Below the pieces are notes generated by a model. That model saw nothing but the letters and a program-made list of their open reading frames with translations, was not told the origin of the DNA and ran no database searches. From a bacterium (GTDB lineage Bacteria; Chloroflexota; Dormibacteria; UBA8260; Bog-877): a DNA stretch of 20,085 bases. Positions 1 to 8,015 of this stretch are shown piece by piece (position 1 is the stretch's first letter; each line of letters opens with the position of its first letter). The position numbers and the translations under genes are program-made. The stretch covers positions 1 to 20,085 of the forward strand of contig JAKAWF010000031.1 of the NCBI GenBank assembly GCA_021817025.1, read 5' to 3'.

Positions 1-2
1 TG

Positions 3-923
3 GGCGCGGGGCTGACCTGCACCGAGATGACGGCGGCGGCGGCTCTGGTGCGCGCCCCAGAGGATGCCATCGAGAGGATCTTGGACATGGGCTCGGATGA
101 ACGTCCGGTGGCGGCTCAGCTGGTGGGCTGCGATCCCCAGCTGATGGCCGACGCCGCCCAGATCTGCGTCGCCCGGGGGGCCGACATCGTCGATGTCAAC
201 CTCGGCTGCCCGGTCCCCAAGGTGGTCAGGCTGGGGTCCGGCGCCGCCCTGGCCCGAGACATTGAGATGACCGTGGCCGTCCTGGAGGCGATGGTGAACG
301 CGGTCGCGGTCCCGGTCACCGCCAAGATGCGACTCGGCTGGGACCACCAGAGCATCAACGCCCCTGAGCTCTGCCACGCCCTGGAGCAGGTGGGAGTGGC
401 CGCGGTGACGATCCACGGGCGCACCCGCGCCCAGCGCTACACCGGCTGGGCCGACTGGGACGAGATCGCCAGGGTGCGCGAGGCGGTCGACCACATTCCG
501 GTGTTGGGGTCGGGGGATGTCCGCGACCCCGCGGTGGTGGAGGCGCGCATCCGCCAGGGGGTGGTCGATGGCGTCGTGGTGGCGCGGGGGATGCTGGGGG
601 ACTGGAACTTCCTGGAACAGGCGGTGCGTCAGCTGCGGTATGGCGACCCCGGCCCCGACCCCTCGTTTCAGGAGCGCCTGCTGCTGGCCCGACGGCACTG
701 GGACGCGGTTGTCGACCACCACGGAGAGCGCTTGGGGGTGCGCCTGGCGCGCAAGTTCGTGGTCTGGGCCATCAAGGGCTGCAGCGGCGCCGCTCGCCTG
801 CGCGCTCGGGTGGCCGACCTGAACACCAGGACCGATCTCGAGGAGCTCTTCGCCGAGATCTCCGCCGCCGGGGAAGGACCGGGAGGCTGGCATCGGCCCC
901 AGTTCAGCTCCGGCGAGGGCTGA
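3..923 (+). CDS. dus: tRNA-dihydrouridine synthase (DusB-like), 5' end cut by window edge
   Basis: Flavoenzyme that reduces uridine to dihydrouridine in the D-loop of tRNA. The reading frame is already open at base 3 and begins with GAGLTCTEMTAAAA, the conserved early strand of Dus proteins, so the ATG at 27 is an internal methionine and the gene starts upstream of the window. Visible family motifs: VNLGCPVPKVV, whose Cys is the expected catalytic proton donor; the GSGAAL turn; TAKMRLGWD, whose Lys is in the FMN pocket; TIHGRTRAQRYTGWADW; and the C-terminal phosphate-binding strands GSGDV and VVARGMLGDWNFL. About 306 residues are visible; full-length proteins of this family are only a few tens of residues longer. 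The stop lies 7 nt before the next gene on the same strand, so they are probably cotranscribed. DusA/B/C subtype is not certain; the class is secure. Confidence 0.95.
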   Translation, partial: GAGLTCTEMTAAAALVRAPEDAIERILDMGSDERPVAAQLVGCDPQLMADAAQICVARGADIVDVNLGCPVPKVVRLGSGAALARDIEMTVAVLEAMVNAVAVPVTAKMRLGWDHQSINAPELCHALEQVGVAAVTIHGRTRAQRYTGWADWDEIARVREAVDHIPVLGSGDVRDPAVVEARIRQGVVDGVVVARGMLGDWNFLEQAVRQLRYGDPGPDPSFQERLLLARRHWDAVVDHHGERLGVRLARKFVVWAIKGCSGAARLRARVADLNTRTDLEELFAEISAAGEGPGGWHRPQFSSGEG

Positions 924-930
924 GGTCGGA

Positions 931-1323
931 GTGGCTGCGAGCAAGCGCCAGCTGGTCTGCCCCTATGGCTGCCAGCCTGCTCGGTTCGAGCTCCTGGGTG
1001 GGGCGGTGTTCGTCGATGCCCGGGGCTCGTACCTGGAGCACCGGGACAAGCTCGCCTCATTTCGCTGCGCCAGCTGCGGGGCGGTGGCCCTGGATCTGGC
1101 CGCCGCCGCCGCCGCCATGGCGCGGGAGCGAAGGAGCGCGCCAGCCACCACCGTCACCTGCCCCGCCTGCGGGGCGGTCCTGCTCCCGCCGGATGACTAC
1201 GATGCCGGCGCCGAGATGGAGTGCCCCGAGTGCGAGGGTGTCTTCTCACTCGAAGAGGGCAGTCCCCACCTCCTGGGCGGCTTCGGTGAGGGACCGGAAG
1301 AGGTCGATCCCGGGGACCTCTGA
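931..1323 (+). CDS. small protein with two four-Cys zinc sites
   Basis: 130-aa protein with a GTG start, 7 nt after the dihydrouridine synthase stop. Two cysteine quartets are visible: C10 and C14 (CPYGC) with C46 and C49 (CASC), and C77, C80, C98 and C101 (CPAC...CPEC). These fit two zinc-ribbon-like modules, separated by an alanine-rich, probably helical linker (residues 51-66). The C-terminal 20 residues are acidic and glycine-rich. No catalytic motif, signal peptide or membrane segment is seen. I do not recognise a named family. Zinc ribbons of this kind bind nucleic acid or protein, and the neighbour suggests a link to tRNA or translation, but that is inference only. The spacing supports an operon with dus. 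Confidence 0.75.
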   Translation: MAASKRQLVCPYGCQPARFELLGGAVFVDARGSYLEHRDKLASFRCASCGAVALDLAAAAAAMARERRSAPATTVTCPACGAVLLPPDDYDAGAEMECPECEGVFSLEEGSPHLLGGFGEGPEEVDPGDL

Positions 1324-1497
1324 CCGGCGTCTCAGCTGCGCCAAGAAGCTCATGCGCCGGCCGGTGTGCGACCGGGCCTGGAGTCCACCCCGGCGCTCGC
1401 GGAACAGCCGCCGACATCGCCTTGAGCCCCGGCCGAAGCGCTCCCCCAGGTCTGCGCAAACCGACCACTGGGTCTCCTTGTAACTTAAGCTTGAGGG
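1324..1497 (+). promoter_or_regulatory. tetR-clc promoter region with operator-like palindrome at 1484-1495
   Basis: Gap of 174 bp between the zinc-ribbon gene and tetR. Just before the tetR ATG is an AT-rich patch that stands out from its GC-rich surroundings. It contains TAACTT (1481-1486, a TANNNT-type -10 candidate) overlapping CTTAAGCTTGAG (1484-1495), which is symmetric at 10 of 12 positions around AAGCTT. A TetR dimer site overlapping its own -10 would give autorepression. I see no convincing -35 hexamer. The predicted leader would be only about 5-12 nt. Confidence 0.35.
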
Positions 1498-2094
1498 ATG
1501 CCAAAGCTGGCCCACAGCACCCGGGCCAGGCGGCGCAGGGTCCTGATCGACGCTGGCTGGAGCTGCCTCGCCCGCACCGGGTGCCGGGATCTCCGGGTCG
1601 ACGACATCTGCCGTGAGGCTGGTGTCAGCAAGGGTGCCTTCTACGGCTACTTCCCCCACAAGCAGACCTTCCTGCTGGCGCTGGTGCAGGCCGACGCGGA
1701 GAGAGTCGAGGCGACGATGCTGAGGCTGGAGGCCGCGCCCATGAGGGCCGGGGAGCGCCTGCGGGCCTTCACCTCCGCCATGTTGGAGCGCGCCCAGGAA
1801 CCCGGCCGGGTGCAGCTGGCCGCCGACATCTGGTCGGGGATGCGGGCTGATGCAACCATGCGCCGGCTCCTGGTGGCAGTCACCGCCCGGAGGCGGGAAC
1901 GGCTCCGCAGTTGGCTGGAAGTGGGCATCGCCGACGGCGAACTGCTGGAAGCTCCCGCCAACGCCCTGGCCTCGCTGGTGCTGGCGCTCGGCGACGGGCT
2001 CACGATGCATGCTGGGCTCGACCCTCAGGCGTTCCGCTGGGACAACATCCGTCGCGCCCTGGACATCCTGCTCTCCGCCCTCCAACCGCCATGA
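1498..2094 (+). CDS. TetR/AcrR family transcriptional regulator
   Basis: 198-aa one-component repressor-type regulator. The N-terminal DNA-binding domain (about residues 9-56) has the classic TetR pattern: a first helix rich in Arg, then VDDICREAGVSKGAFYGYF with the recognition helix and the aromatic YGYF turn, followed by HKQTFLLALV. Residues 60-198 form the helical ligand/dimerisation domain, whose inducer cannot be read from sequence. GAGGG stands just ahead of the ATG at 1498. The stop TGA overlaps the ATG of the ClC gene (ATGA, 2091-2094), so the two are translationally coupled. The regulator therefore probably controls the anion transporter and itself, perhaps through the palindrome at 1484-1495. 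Confidence 0.93.
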   Translation: MPKLAHSTRARRRRVLIDAGWSCLARTGCRDLRVDDICREAGVSKGAFYGYFPHKQTFLLALVQADAERVEATMLRLEAAPMRAGERLRAFTSAMLERAQEPGRVQLAADIWSGMRADATMRRLLVAVTARRRERLRSWLEVGIADGELLEAPANALASLVLALGDGLTMHAGLDPQAFRWDNIRRALDILLSALQPP

Positions 2095-4460
2095 GAGGCC
2101 GGTTGCGGTCGGGGCTGGGCTCACTTGGCCGCCGGCTGAAGCGGGGACTCCGGGGAGGCCTTGTCGGGGCCATCGAGGGAGGAACCTCCACCCGCCTCAG
2201 AGCCGCCCGGCTCTGGAACCGCACAGCCCCCAGACTGCGACGGTCGGCGGCCCGCTGGAAGCGTCAGAGACCCGGGGCGGGCGAGCCACCTGGGGCCGCC
2301 AGCCCGCCCGCCGCTGCGCGGGAGGAGCAGCCCGGGCTGGATCGCGCCGCGCTCACCTGGAGGCGGCCCATCCGGGGCCGGGGATGGCCGGGGTGGCGGA
2401 CCCTTGGCAGCCACCTCGGCTCTCGCATCAGCGAGATGTCCTACGTGGAGAGGTGGCTCGTGCTGGGGCTGGCCATCGGCGTCGTGGCCGGGCTGGGGGC
2501 GGTCCTCTTCTACTCAGCCCTGCAGTTGGGAACCCACCTCTTCCTGGTCGACCTCGCCGGCTACCACATCCCCACCCCGAGCGGCGAGGGCAACGCCGCG
2601 GGGTCGGCAGGCTACGCCCGTCCCTGGGCGATCCCGCTGGTGGTGGGCCTGGGCGGCCTGCTGTCGGGCCTGCTGGTGTTCACCTGGGCCCCAGAGGCCG
2701 AGGGGCACGGCACCGACGCCGCCATCGAGGCCTTCCACCGCAACCCTCGCGGGATCCGCCTGCGGGCGGTGGCGGTCAAGATCGTCGCCTCCGCACTCAC
2801 CATCGGGTCCGGGGGCTCGGGGGGTCGGGAGGGTCCGACCGCCCAGATCAGTGCCGGCTTCGGCTCCCTGCTGGCACGGATTCTCGACCTCTCGCCAGAG
2901 GACGGCCGCCTCGCCGTGGCGGTCGGGATTGGCTCGGGGATCGGGGCGATCTTCAGCGCTCCCCTGGGCGGCGCCGTGCTGGCCGCCGACATCCTCTACC
3001 GGGATGACTTCGAATTCGCCGCTCTGCTACCGGGGCTCGTGGCTTCGATCGTCGCCTTCCTGATCTTCGGAGCCGTTGAGGGATATCAGTCCCTCTTCGC
3101 CGTGGCCGGCGGCTACCACTTCAACGATCCCCTGCAGCTGGTCTGGTTCGCGGTGATCGGCCTGGCTGCGGGTCTGATCGGCCTGCTCTATTCCCGGGGT
3201 TTCTACGGGATGGTGGCATTCAACGCCCGGATTCCGATCAGCCGCAAGCTCAAGCCGGCCCTGGGCGGAGTGCTGGTGGGCGTGATCGCCCTGGGCCTGC
3301 CGGAGGTGCTGGGAACGGGCTACGGCTGGGTCCAGAAGGGGCTTGGCCCGGAACTGCTCCAGATCCCCCTCTACGCCGTGCTGCTGCTGCCGTTCGCCCG
3401 CATCCTGGCCACCTCGCTGTCGATCGGCACCGGCGGCTCCGGCGGCGTGTTCGGACCGGGCATGGTCATCGGCGCCTTCACCGGCGCCGCCGTCTGGCGG
3501 GTGCTGGAGCCGATTGCCCCCGGCATCCCCCATGATCCGGCGGCCTTCGTCATCGTCGGCATGATGGCCTGCTTCGGCAGCATCGCCCGGGCCCCGCTGG
3601 CGGTGATGCTGATGGTGGCGGAGATGACCGGCACCATCTCCTTGCTGGCACCGGCGATGGTGGCCGTGGCTCTGGCCACGTTCGTGGTTCGCCACTTCGA
3701 CGACAGCATCTACCGCAGTCAGCTGCGCACCCGCGCCGACTCGCCGGCCGCTCGCTTCCAGTTCGGTCTGCCGCTTCTGAACACAGTGAAGGTCAGCGCG
3801 GTCGGCCACCAGCCGCGCCTGGTACTGGAGGCGGAGATGCCTCTCAAGACGGCGCTGGCCGCCCTTCGCCAAGCCCAGGTGCCGGGCGCGCCGGTGGTGG
3901 ACGGGCAGGGAATCTATCTGGGCACCGTCTCCACCCGACAGCTGGAGGGCCGGCCGGAGCAGGAGGCGGACACACCGCTCGACCAGTTGCTGGATGCCAC
4001 CGCCCCCACCGTCGCGGGCACGGCCAGGCTCGACTCGGCGCTGGAGTCCATCACCCAAGCCGGCGGCCACTGGGTGACCGTGACAGACGGCGCCCGCCAC
4101 GTGCTGGGTGTGCTCACCTTCGGTGACCTGATCGCGGGCTACCACGCGGCCCTGGACAGCAACATCGGAACCATGGCTCAGGTGAGCGCTCACACCATGG
4201 CATTGGAGGAACGCATGGGTGCCGGTTCGCCTCTGGTCGGCCGACCTCTGCGAGAGCTGGACCTGCCCACGGGCTGCATCGTCGTCACCGTCCTTCGTGG
4301 CGACGACCTAACCTTCCCGAGCGGGGCTACGGTCCTGCAGGTGGGGGACGTCGTGAGCGCGCTCGCCGAGCCCCGCCAGGGCGATCGGATGCGGCACCTC
4401 ATGCGCGGCGACGAGGGCCTTATCGACCCCGCTGTGGAGCGTGGCAGCCAGCTCATGTAG
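2091..4460 (+). CDS. ClC-family chloride channel/antiporter with CBS pair and TrkA-C domain
   Basis: About 789-aa inner-membrane anion transporter. The start at 2091 overlaps the tetR stop (ATGA); ATG 2436 is an alternative that would remove a roughly 115-residue Arg-rich tail. The ClC membrane core spans about residues 120-535. GREGP keeps the gating glutamate (about E247), and TGGSGGVFGPG and the C-terminal RAPLAVMLMVAEMTG are clear. The usual GSGIP selectivity motif reads GHGTD (about 205-209). After FSAPLGG, the two residues aligning with E. coli E202/E203 are Asp-Ile, so the internal proton glutamate appears missing. Two CBS repeats (about 565-690) follow, then a TrkA-C/RCK-C-type domain (about 700-765), both cytosolic and probably nucleotide- or ligand-sensing. 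Family assignment is secure. Channel versus exchanger, and which anion, are open. Confidence 0.93.
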   Translation: MRGRLRSGLGSLGRRLKRGLRGGLVGAIEGGTSTRLRAARLWNRTAPRLRRSAARWKRQRPGAGEPPGAASPPAAAREEQPGLDRAALTWRRPIRGRGWPGWRTLGSHLGSRISEMSYVERWLVLGLAIGVVAGLGAVLFYSALQLGTHLFLVDLAGYHIPTPSGEGNAAGSAGYARPWAIPLVVGLGGLLSGLLVFTWAPEAEGHGTDAAIEAFHRNPRGIRLRAVAVKIVASALTIGSGGSGGREGPTAQISAGFGSLLARILDLSPEDGRLAVAVGIGSGIGAIFSAPLGGAVLAADILYRDDFEFAALLPGLVASIVAFLIFGAVEGYQSLFAVAGGYHFNDPLQLVWFAVIGLAAGLIGLLYSRGFYGMVAFNARIPISRKLKPALGGVLVGVIALGLPEVLGTGYGWVQKGLGPELLQIPLYAVLLLPFARILATSLSIGTGGSGGVFGPGMVIGAFTGAAVWRVLEPIAPGIPHDPAAFVIVGMMACFGSIARAPLAVMLMVAEMTGTISLLAPAMVAVALATFVVRHFDDSIYRSQLRTRADSPAARFQFGLPLLNTVKVSAVGHQPRLVLEAEMPLKTALAALRQAQVPGAPVVDGQGIYLGTVSTRQLEGRPEQEADTPLDQLLDATAPTVAGTARLDSALESITQAGGHWVTVTDGARHVLGVLTFGDLIAGYHAALDSNIGTMAQVSAHTMALEERMGAGSPLVGRPLRELDLPTGCIVVTVLRGDDLTFPSGATVLQVGDVVSALAEPRQGDRMRHLMRGDEGLIDPAVERGSQLM

Positions 4461-4520
4461 CCCGGCCCACGCCGCAGCTGGGGACCCCCATGCCCCTCGG
4501 GGCGCGGCGGGGTGGTGGGC

Positions 4521-6482
4521 TCAGCTCGCTGTGGTCGAGCCCCGCAGCAGCGCCGCCCCGATCTCCTCTTGGGTCTCGGGCCGCCCCTGGAATGGACACT
4601 TGGCGGGCTCCGCCTCGGACCTCGAATCCGCCCCGGCCGCGTCCGCTCCGCCGTTGCGGGCACCGTTGTGGCCGGGGGTCGTTCCCTGCTCGTGCGGCCG
4701 CAGCCGCGCCACGGTCGGCGACGCCTCGCGCGGGACGTACCTGCCCCCGCTGCCACCCGAGGCGTAGGTGTGCAGGGCCAGGTCGACCTCGCCCGCGTCA
4801 GCGGGAAGATCGTCGAATCCCGCGGCTGGAATCGGGCTCAGCTCCGGGGTCCCCGGCCCATCCTCGAGCGGGGTGCGATGGGGTTGAGCGTGGGCGGACC
4901 GGCCCAGTTCTGGTTCGATCACGGGAGCCGCCACCTGCAGGGTGACCACTGACAGCCGTCTGGTCCGGGCCACCTTCTCCACCTTGGCCTTGATCCGGCG
5001 CCGGAGGTAGCCGGCCGGCATCTCGTGGAGCAGGTTGCGAGCCTCCGTCGACCACCCGATCTTGCGATTGTCGAAGGTGCGCTCCTCGGTGACCTCGCCT
5101 TCGCCCTCGGCGTCTCTCAGCATGCTCTGGTGATCGACCTTGGAGAACTGCTCCTGCGCGCCGCCACAGACCGGGCAGGCGACCGGCCTCACGCCCCGGG
5201 CCGTGTAGCCGCACTCACGGCAGATGTGAACCTCGGTCTCGGTCATGACCGCGGCCCGAGCCTCGCGCTGGATCCCGATCGCGGAGGAGGCCTCCGGGGG
5301 CAGGATGTCGCCCAGGGCCGCGGTGACCAGGTCGTGGGAGACGATCGAGTGGCCCCGCTCCATCGCCCAGCGCAGGACCGCGGTCCGCGCCAGTCCCTGC
5401 GCCGAGCAGGGGATTCGATCCAGCACCTCGGTCGCCTCCGGGGTCCACACCACCGAGGCGGCCCCGCGCATGTCGATGGGAGGCACGTAGGTGCGCGAGG
5501 ACAGCATCACGCTGCAGGGAGCGAGCCGGAGCAGGTTCTCGCTGTTGCCGCCGATGTCCATGTCCTGATCCGAGTGGACCCCGATCCGACCACAGACCAG
5601 CAGGGAGGCGTCCCGGTCGCGGACATAGCGCAGCACCTGCTCGAAGGCCTTGCCGTCCAGCAGCGTTATGGGGAGGTCGTACCCCTGCGCCTGCGCCACC
5701 TCCTTGGCCACCTTGAGGTGGGAGGAGTAGATCATCGCCAGCCCGGTGTCGATGATCTCCTCGTGAAGGGCCTCCTGCTCCTTGAAGCGGAAGACCTTGC
5801 TGGCCTCGTCGGAGAGGACTCCCACGATGCCGTTGAAGAGCACGTAGTGAAGGTAGGGGTCGTAGACGGAGACCGCCTCCACCGGCAGGTCCAGCGCCCG
5901 GCCCATCTCGAGCGCCGAGCGCAAACCGGCAAACGACTGGGAGGAGCCGTCGATCGCCACCACGATGGGGCCGGAGAGCGGGTCGCGGCCCTCCCGATGG
6001 CGGACCACGATGGTGTCCTGATGAGCTCGCCGGACCACCCGGTCCACGCAGGTCCCGAGCTGGGTCTCCTTGACCTGTCCCAGGCCATAGGCGCCCATCA
6101 ACACCAGGTCGTACTGCGACTCCTCGATGTCCTTGACCAGGATCTCCCAGTTCTTGCCGTCGAAGGTCTTGGGAGTGAACGGGATGCCCTCCTCCAGGCA
6201 GCGCCGCTGGGCGACCTCGAGGTAGGAGTCGGAGATCAGTCCGAGCCCGGTCGCGATCAGGCTGTTGTGGATCTTGCGCTGGCGCTCCAGCTCCGCCTCG
6301 TCCTGGTACTCCTCGGGCAGGGTGTACTCCATCTGCTTGAAGCGGTAGTCGTGCATCCGCGCGGCGTACACGTGACTGCCCACGATCTCCGCCCCGGTGG
6401 CCCTGGCCAGCCGGATCGCCACCTCGGCGGCGGCGCTGGAGTGGTCGGAGTTGTCCAGCGGCAGATAGAGCTTGCGATACAT
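4521..6482 (-). CDS. tandem universal stress protein fused to PCP-reductase-type domains and a zinc ribbon
   Basis: 653-aa soluble multidomain protein. Domains in order: USP 1 (1-162) with an intact ATP-binding signature G-2x-G-9x-G-T at G130, G133, G143 and T144; USP 2 (171-330) with a degenerate version (G298, G301, G311, then Gly-Asn instead of Ser/Thr); a PCP_red-type helical domain (345-395, WTPEATEVLDRIP...ARTAVLRWAMERG) like the C-terminal piece of light-independent protochlorophyllide reductase subunit B; a four-Cys zinc ribbon (C421, C424, C436, C439); a second PCP_red-like unit (476-525, WSTEARNLLHEMP); and a low-complexity tail to 653. Start chosen at MYRKLYLPLD, where the USP fold begins. 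It lies 87 bp downstream of argH on the same strand. The ATP binding and domain calls rest on motif matching; the overall role is unknown, possibly redox or stress sensing. Confidence 0.85.
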   Translation of the reverse strand: MYRKLYLPLDNSDHSSAAAEVAIRLARATGAEIVGSHVYAARMHDYRFKQMEYTLPEEYQDEAELERQRKIHNSLIATGLGLISDSYLEVAQRRCLEEGIPFTPKTFDGKNWEILVKDIEESQYDLVLMGAYGLGQVKETQLGTCVDRVVRRAHQDTIVVRHREGRDPLSGPIVVAIDGSSQSFAGLRSALEMGRALDLPVEAVSVYDPYLHYVLFNGIVGVLSDEASKVFRFKEQEALHEEIIDTGLAMIYSSHLKVAKEVAQAQGYDLPITLLDGKAFEQVLRYVRDRDASLLVCGRIGVHSDQDMDIGGNSENLLRLAPCSVMLSSRTYVPPIDMRGAASVVWTPEATEVLDRIPCSAQGLARTAVLRWAMERGHSIVSHDLVTAALGDILPPEASSAIGIQREARAAVMTETEVHICRECGYTARGVRPVACPVCGGAQEQFSKVDHQSMLRDAEGEGEVTEERTFDNRKIGWSTEARNLLHEMPAGYLRRRIKAKVEKVARTRRLSVVTLQVAAPVIEPELGRSAHAQPHRTPLEDGPGTPELSPIPAAGFDDLPADAGEVDLALHTYASGGSGGRYVPREASPTVARLRPHEQGTTPGHNGARNGGADAAGADSRSEAEPAKCPFQGRPETQEEIGAALLRGSTTAS

Positions 6483-6569
6483 CTCAGCTGACTTGGTAGA
6501 CCTGCACCTTGCCTCTGATGCTAGCAAGTCGGCCCTCTGCGAGGCCGGTGGAAGCCCCCGCCAGCCAGT
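6483..6569 (-). promoter_or_regulatory. argH-usp gap with possible usp promoter
   Basis: Gap of 87 bp, the only sizeable break in the leftward gene series. Read on the - strand, it has a GGCCTC...GAGGGCC imperfect hairpin (6-bp stem with one bulge) soon after the argH stop, then TAGCAT, a TANNNT-type -10 candidate, about 40 nt ahead of the usp ATG. No U-tract follows the hairpin and no good -35 is visible. The stress protein could have its own promoter or read through from the arg operon. Confidence 0.2.
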
Positions 6570-8015
6570 TCACCGACCCTGGCGCCTGATCCAGGCCCGG
6601 CTTTGCCTGAGGCGGCGGGCTGCCTCCGTCAGGGCCAGCTCGGTCGCCTTGGGACCGGGGGCTCCCGGCTGCTCCCGGCGCCCCAGGGACGCCCGCGCAT
6701 CGAACACCCCAGCCGCCACGGGATCGGCAGGCAGGCCCAGCTCCCGCCACGCACCGGCCAGCAGCACGTCCAGGCCCTGGCCCAGCTCCTCCGCCCGCCG
6801 CACGGCCCGGCCCACCAGCTCATGGGCCTGCCGGAAGGCCACGCCCTGGGCCACCAGGTGCTCGGCGAGGTCGGTCGCCAGCAGCTCGGGATCCTGAGCC
6901 GCCAACCCCATGCGCTCCCGGTTGAAGAGGACCTCCCCCAGGAGCCCGGTGAGGGCCAGCAGACTGGCCTCGGTCGCGGCCACCGCCGCAAAGAGGTGGT
7001 GCTTGTCCTCCTGGAGGTCGCGGTTGTAGCTGAGCGGCAACCCCTTGAGGACCGTGAGCAGTCCCACCAGTGAGCTGATCGGCCTGGCCGCCCGGCCGCG
7101 GACCAGCTCCAGCACGTCGGGGTTCTTCTTCTGGGGCATCAGGCTGGAGCCGGTGGCCCAGCTGTCGGGCAGGCTGACGAAGGCGAACTCCCTGGTGTTC
7201 CAGAGGATCAGGTCCTCGGCCAGCCGGGAGAGGTGAACGCCGATCAGGGCGCAGCAGAAGACGATCTCGACTGCGAAATCGCGATCCGACACCGCGTCCA
7301 GGCTGTTCCCGGTGAGGCCCCCAAAGCCGAGCTCGGCGGCCACCCAGGAGCGGTCTATCGCCAGGGTGGTCCCGGCCAGCGCCCCCGCCCCGAGGGGCGA
7401 TCTGTCGAGTCGGCGCTGGCACTCCCGCAACCGCTCCAGGTCCCGCTCCAGCATCTCGAAATAGGCGAGCAGGTGGTGGGCCAGATGGACCGGCTGGGCC
7501 CGCTGGAGGTGGGTGTACCCCGGCAGCAGCGTCCGCCGCTCCCGGCGCGCCCGAGCCAGCAGCACGGCCTGCGCTCCGGCGCCGGCCGAGACCAGCCGCA
7601 GACAGGCCTGCTTGGCCCAGAGCCGCAGGTCCAAGGCCACCTGGTCGTTGCGGCTGCGCCCGGTGTGGAGCCGTCGCGCCGGCTCCCCCAGCAGCTCCGT
7701 GAGCCGGCGTTCCACCGCCATGTGGATGTCCTCATCGGAGCTGAGAAACTTGAAGCCGCCGGAGCTGATCTCGGCGGCGACGGTGGTCAGCCCGGCCAGC
7801 AGGAGGTCCTTGGTCGCCTCGTCCAGGAGGCCGGCCCGGAACAGCGCCATCGCGTGCGCCCTGGAGCCGGCCAGATCTTGAGGCGCCAGTTCCCGGTCCT
7901 CCTGCAAGGAGCTGGTGTACTCCTCCAGGGTGGGGTTGGTACCCCCGTGGAGGCGACCGCTCCAGGCCTTGGCGAAGCCTGGCTGGGTGGGGACGGGCTC
8001 AGGGCGTCTTGGCAT
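6570..8015 (-). CDS. argH: argininosuccinate lyase
   Basis: Last step of arginine synthesis: splits argininosuccinate into arginine and fumarate; cytosolic homotetramer. The 481-aa length is slightly above the usual 450-470. Family landmarks are all present: the N-terminal WSGRLHGGTNP (usually WGGRF), HTGRSRND at 117-124, the fumarase-superfamily signature GSSLMPQKKNPD at 289-300 containing the catalytic serine loop, and LPLSYNRDLQEDK after it. The start at 8015 (MPRRPEP) overlaps the end of argG by 17 bp. The frame stays open further upstream inside argG, but that extension is Arg/Ser-rich and unlike the family. Last gene of the tight arg operon. Confidence 0.96.
   Translation of the reverse strand: MPRRPEPVPTQPGFAKAWSGRLHGGTNPTLEEYTSSLQEDRELAPQDLAGSRAHAMALFRAGLLDEATKDLLLAGLTTVAAEISSGGFKFLSSDEDIHMAVERRLTELLGEPARRLHTGRSRNDQVALDLRLWAKQACLRLVSAGAGAQAVLLARARRERRTLLPGYTHLQRAQPVHLAHHLLAYFEMLERDLERLRECQRRLDRSPLGAGALAGTTLAIDRSWVAAELGFGGLTGNSLDAVSDRDFAVEIVFCCALIGVHLSRLAEDLILWNTREFAFVSLPDSWATGSSLMPQKKNPDVLELVRGRAARPISSLVGLLTVLKGLPLSYNRDLQEDKHHLFAAVAATEASLLALTGLLGEVLFNRERMGLAAQDPELLATDLAEHLVAQGVAFRQAHELVGRAVRRAEELGQGLDVLLAGAWRELGLPADPVAAGVFDARASLGRREQPGAPGPKATELALTEAARRLRQSRAWIRRQGR

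Noticed and set aside
27..923. ATG at 27 as the dus start
   Set aside because: The frame is open to the left edge and already encodes the conserved GAGLTCTE strand, so the gene is truncated by the window, not started here.
4461..4520. Terminator between the convergent ClC and USP genes (GCCCCTCGGGGC at 4492-4503, flanked by GCCGC/GCGGC)
   Set aside because: Symmetry is present but the loop is very tight and there is no T-run on either strand; not distinguishable from GC-rich background.
6483..6527. N-terminal extension of the USP fusion protein
   Set aside because: The 15 extra residues have no USP counterpart; the fold begins exactly at MYRKLYLPLD.
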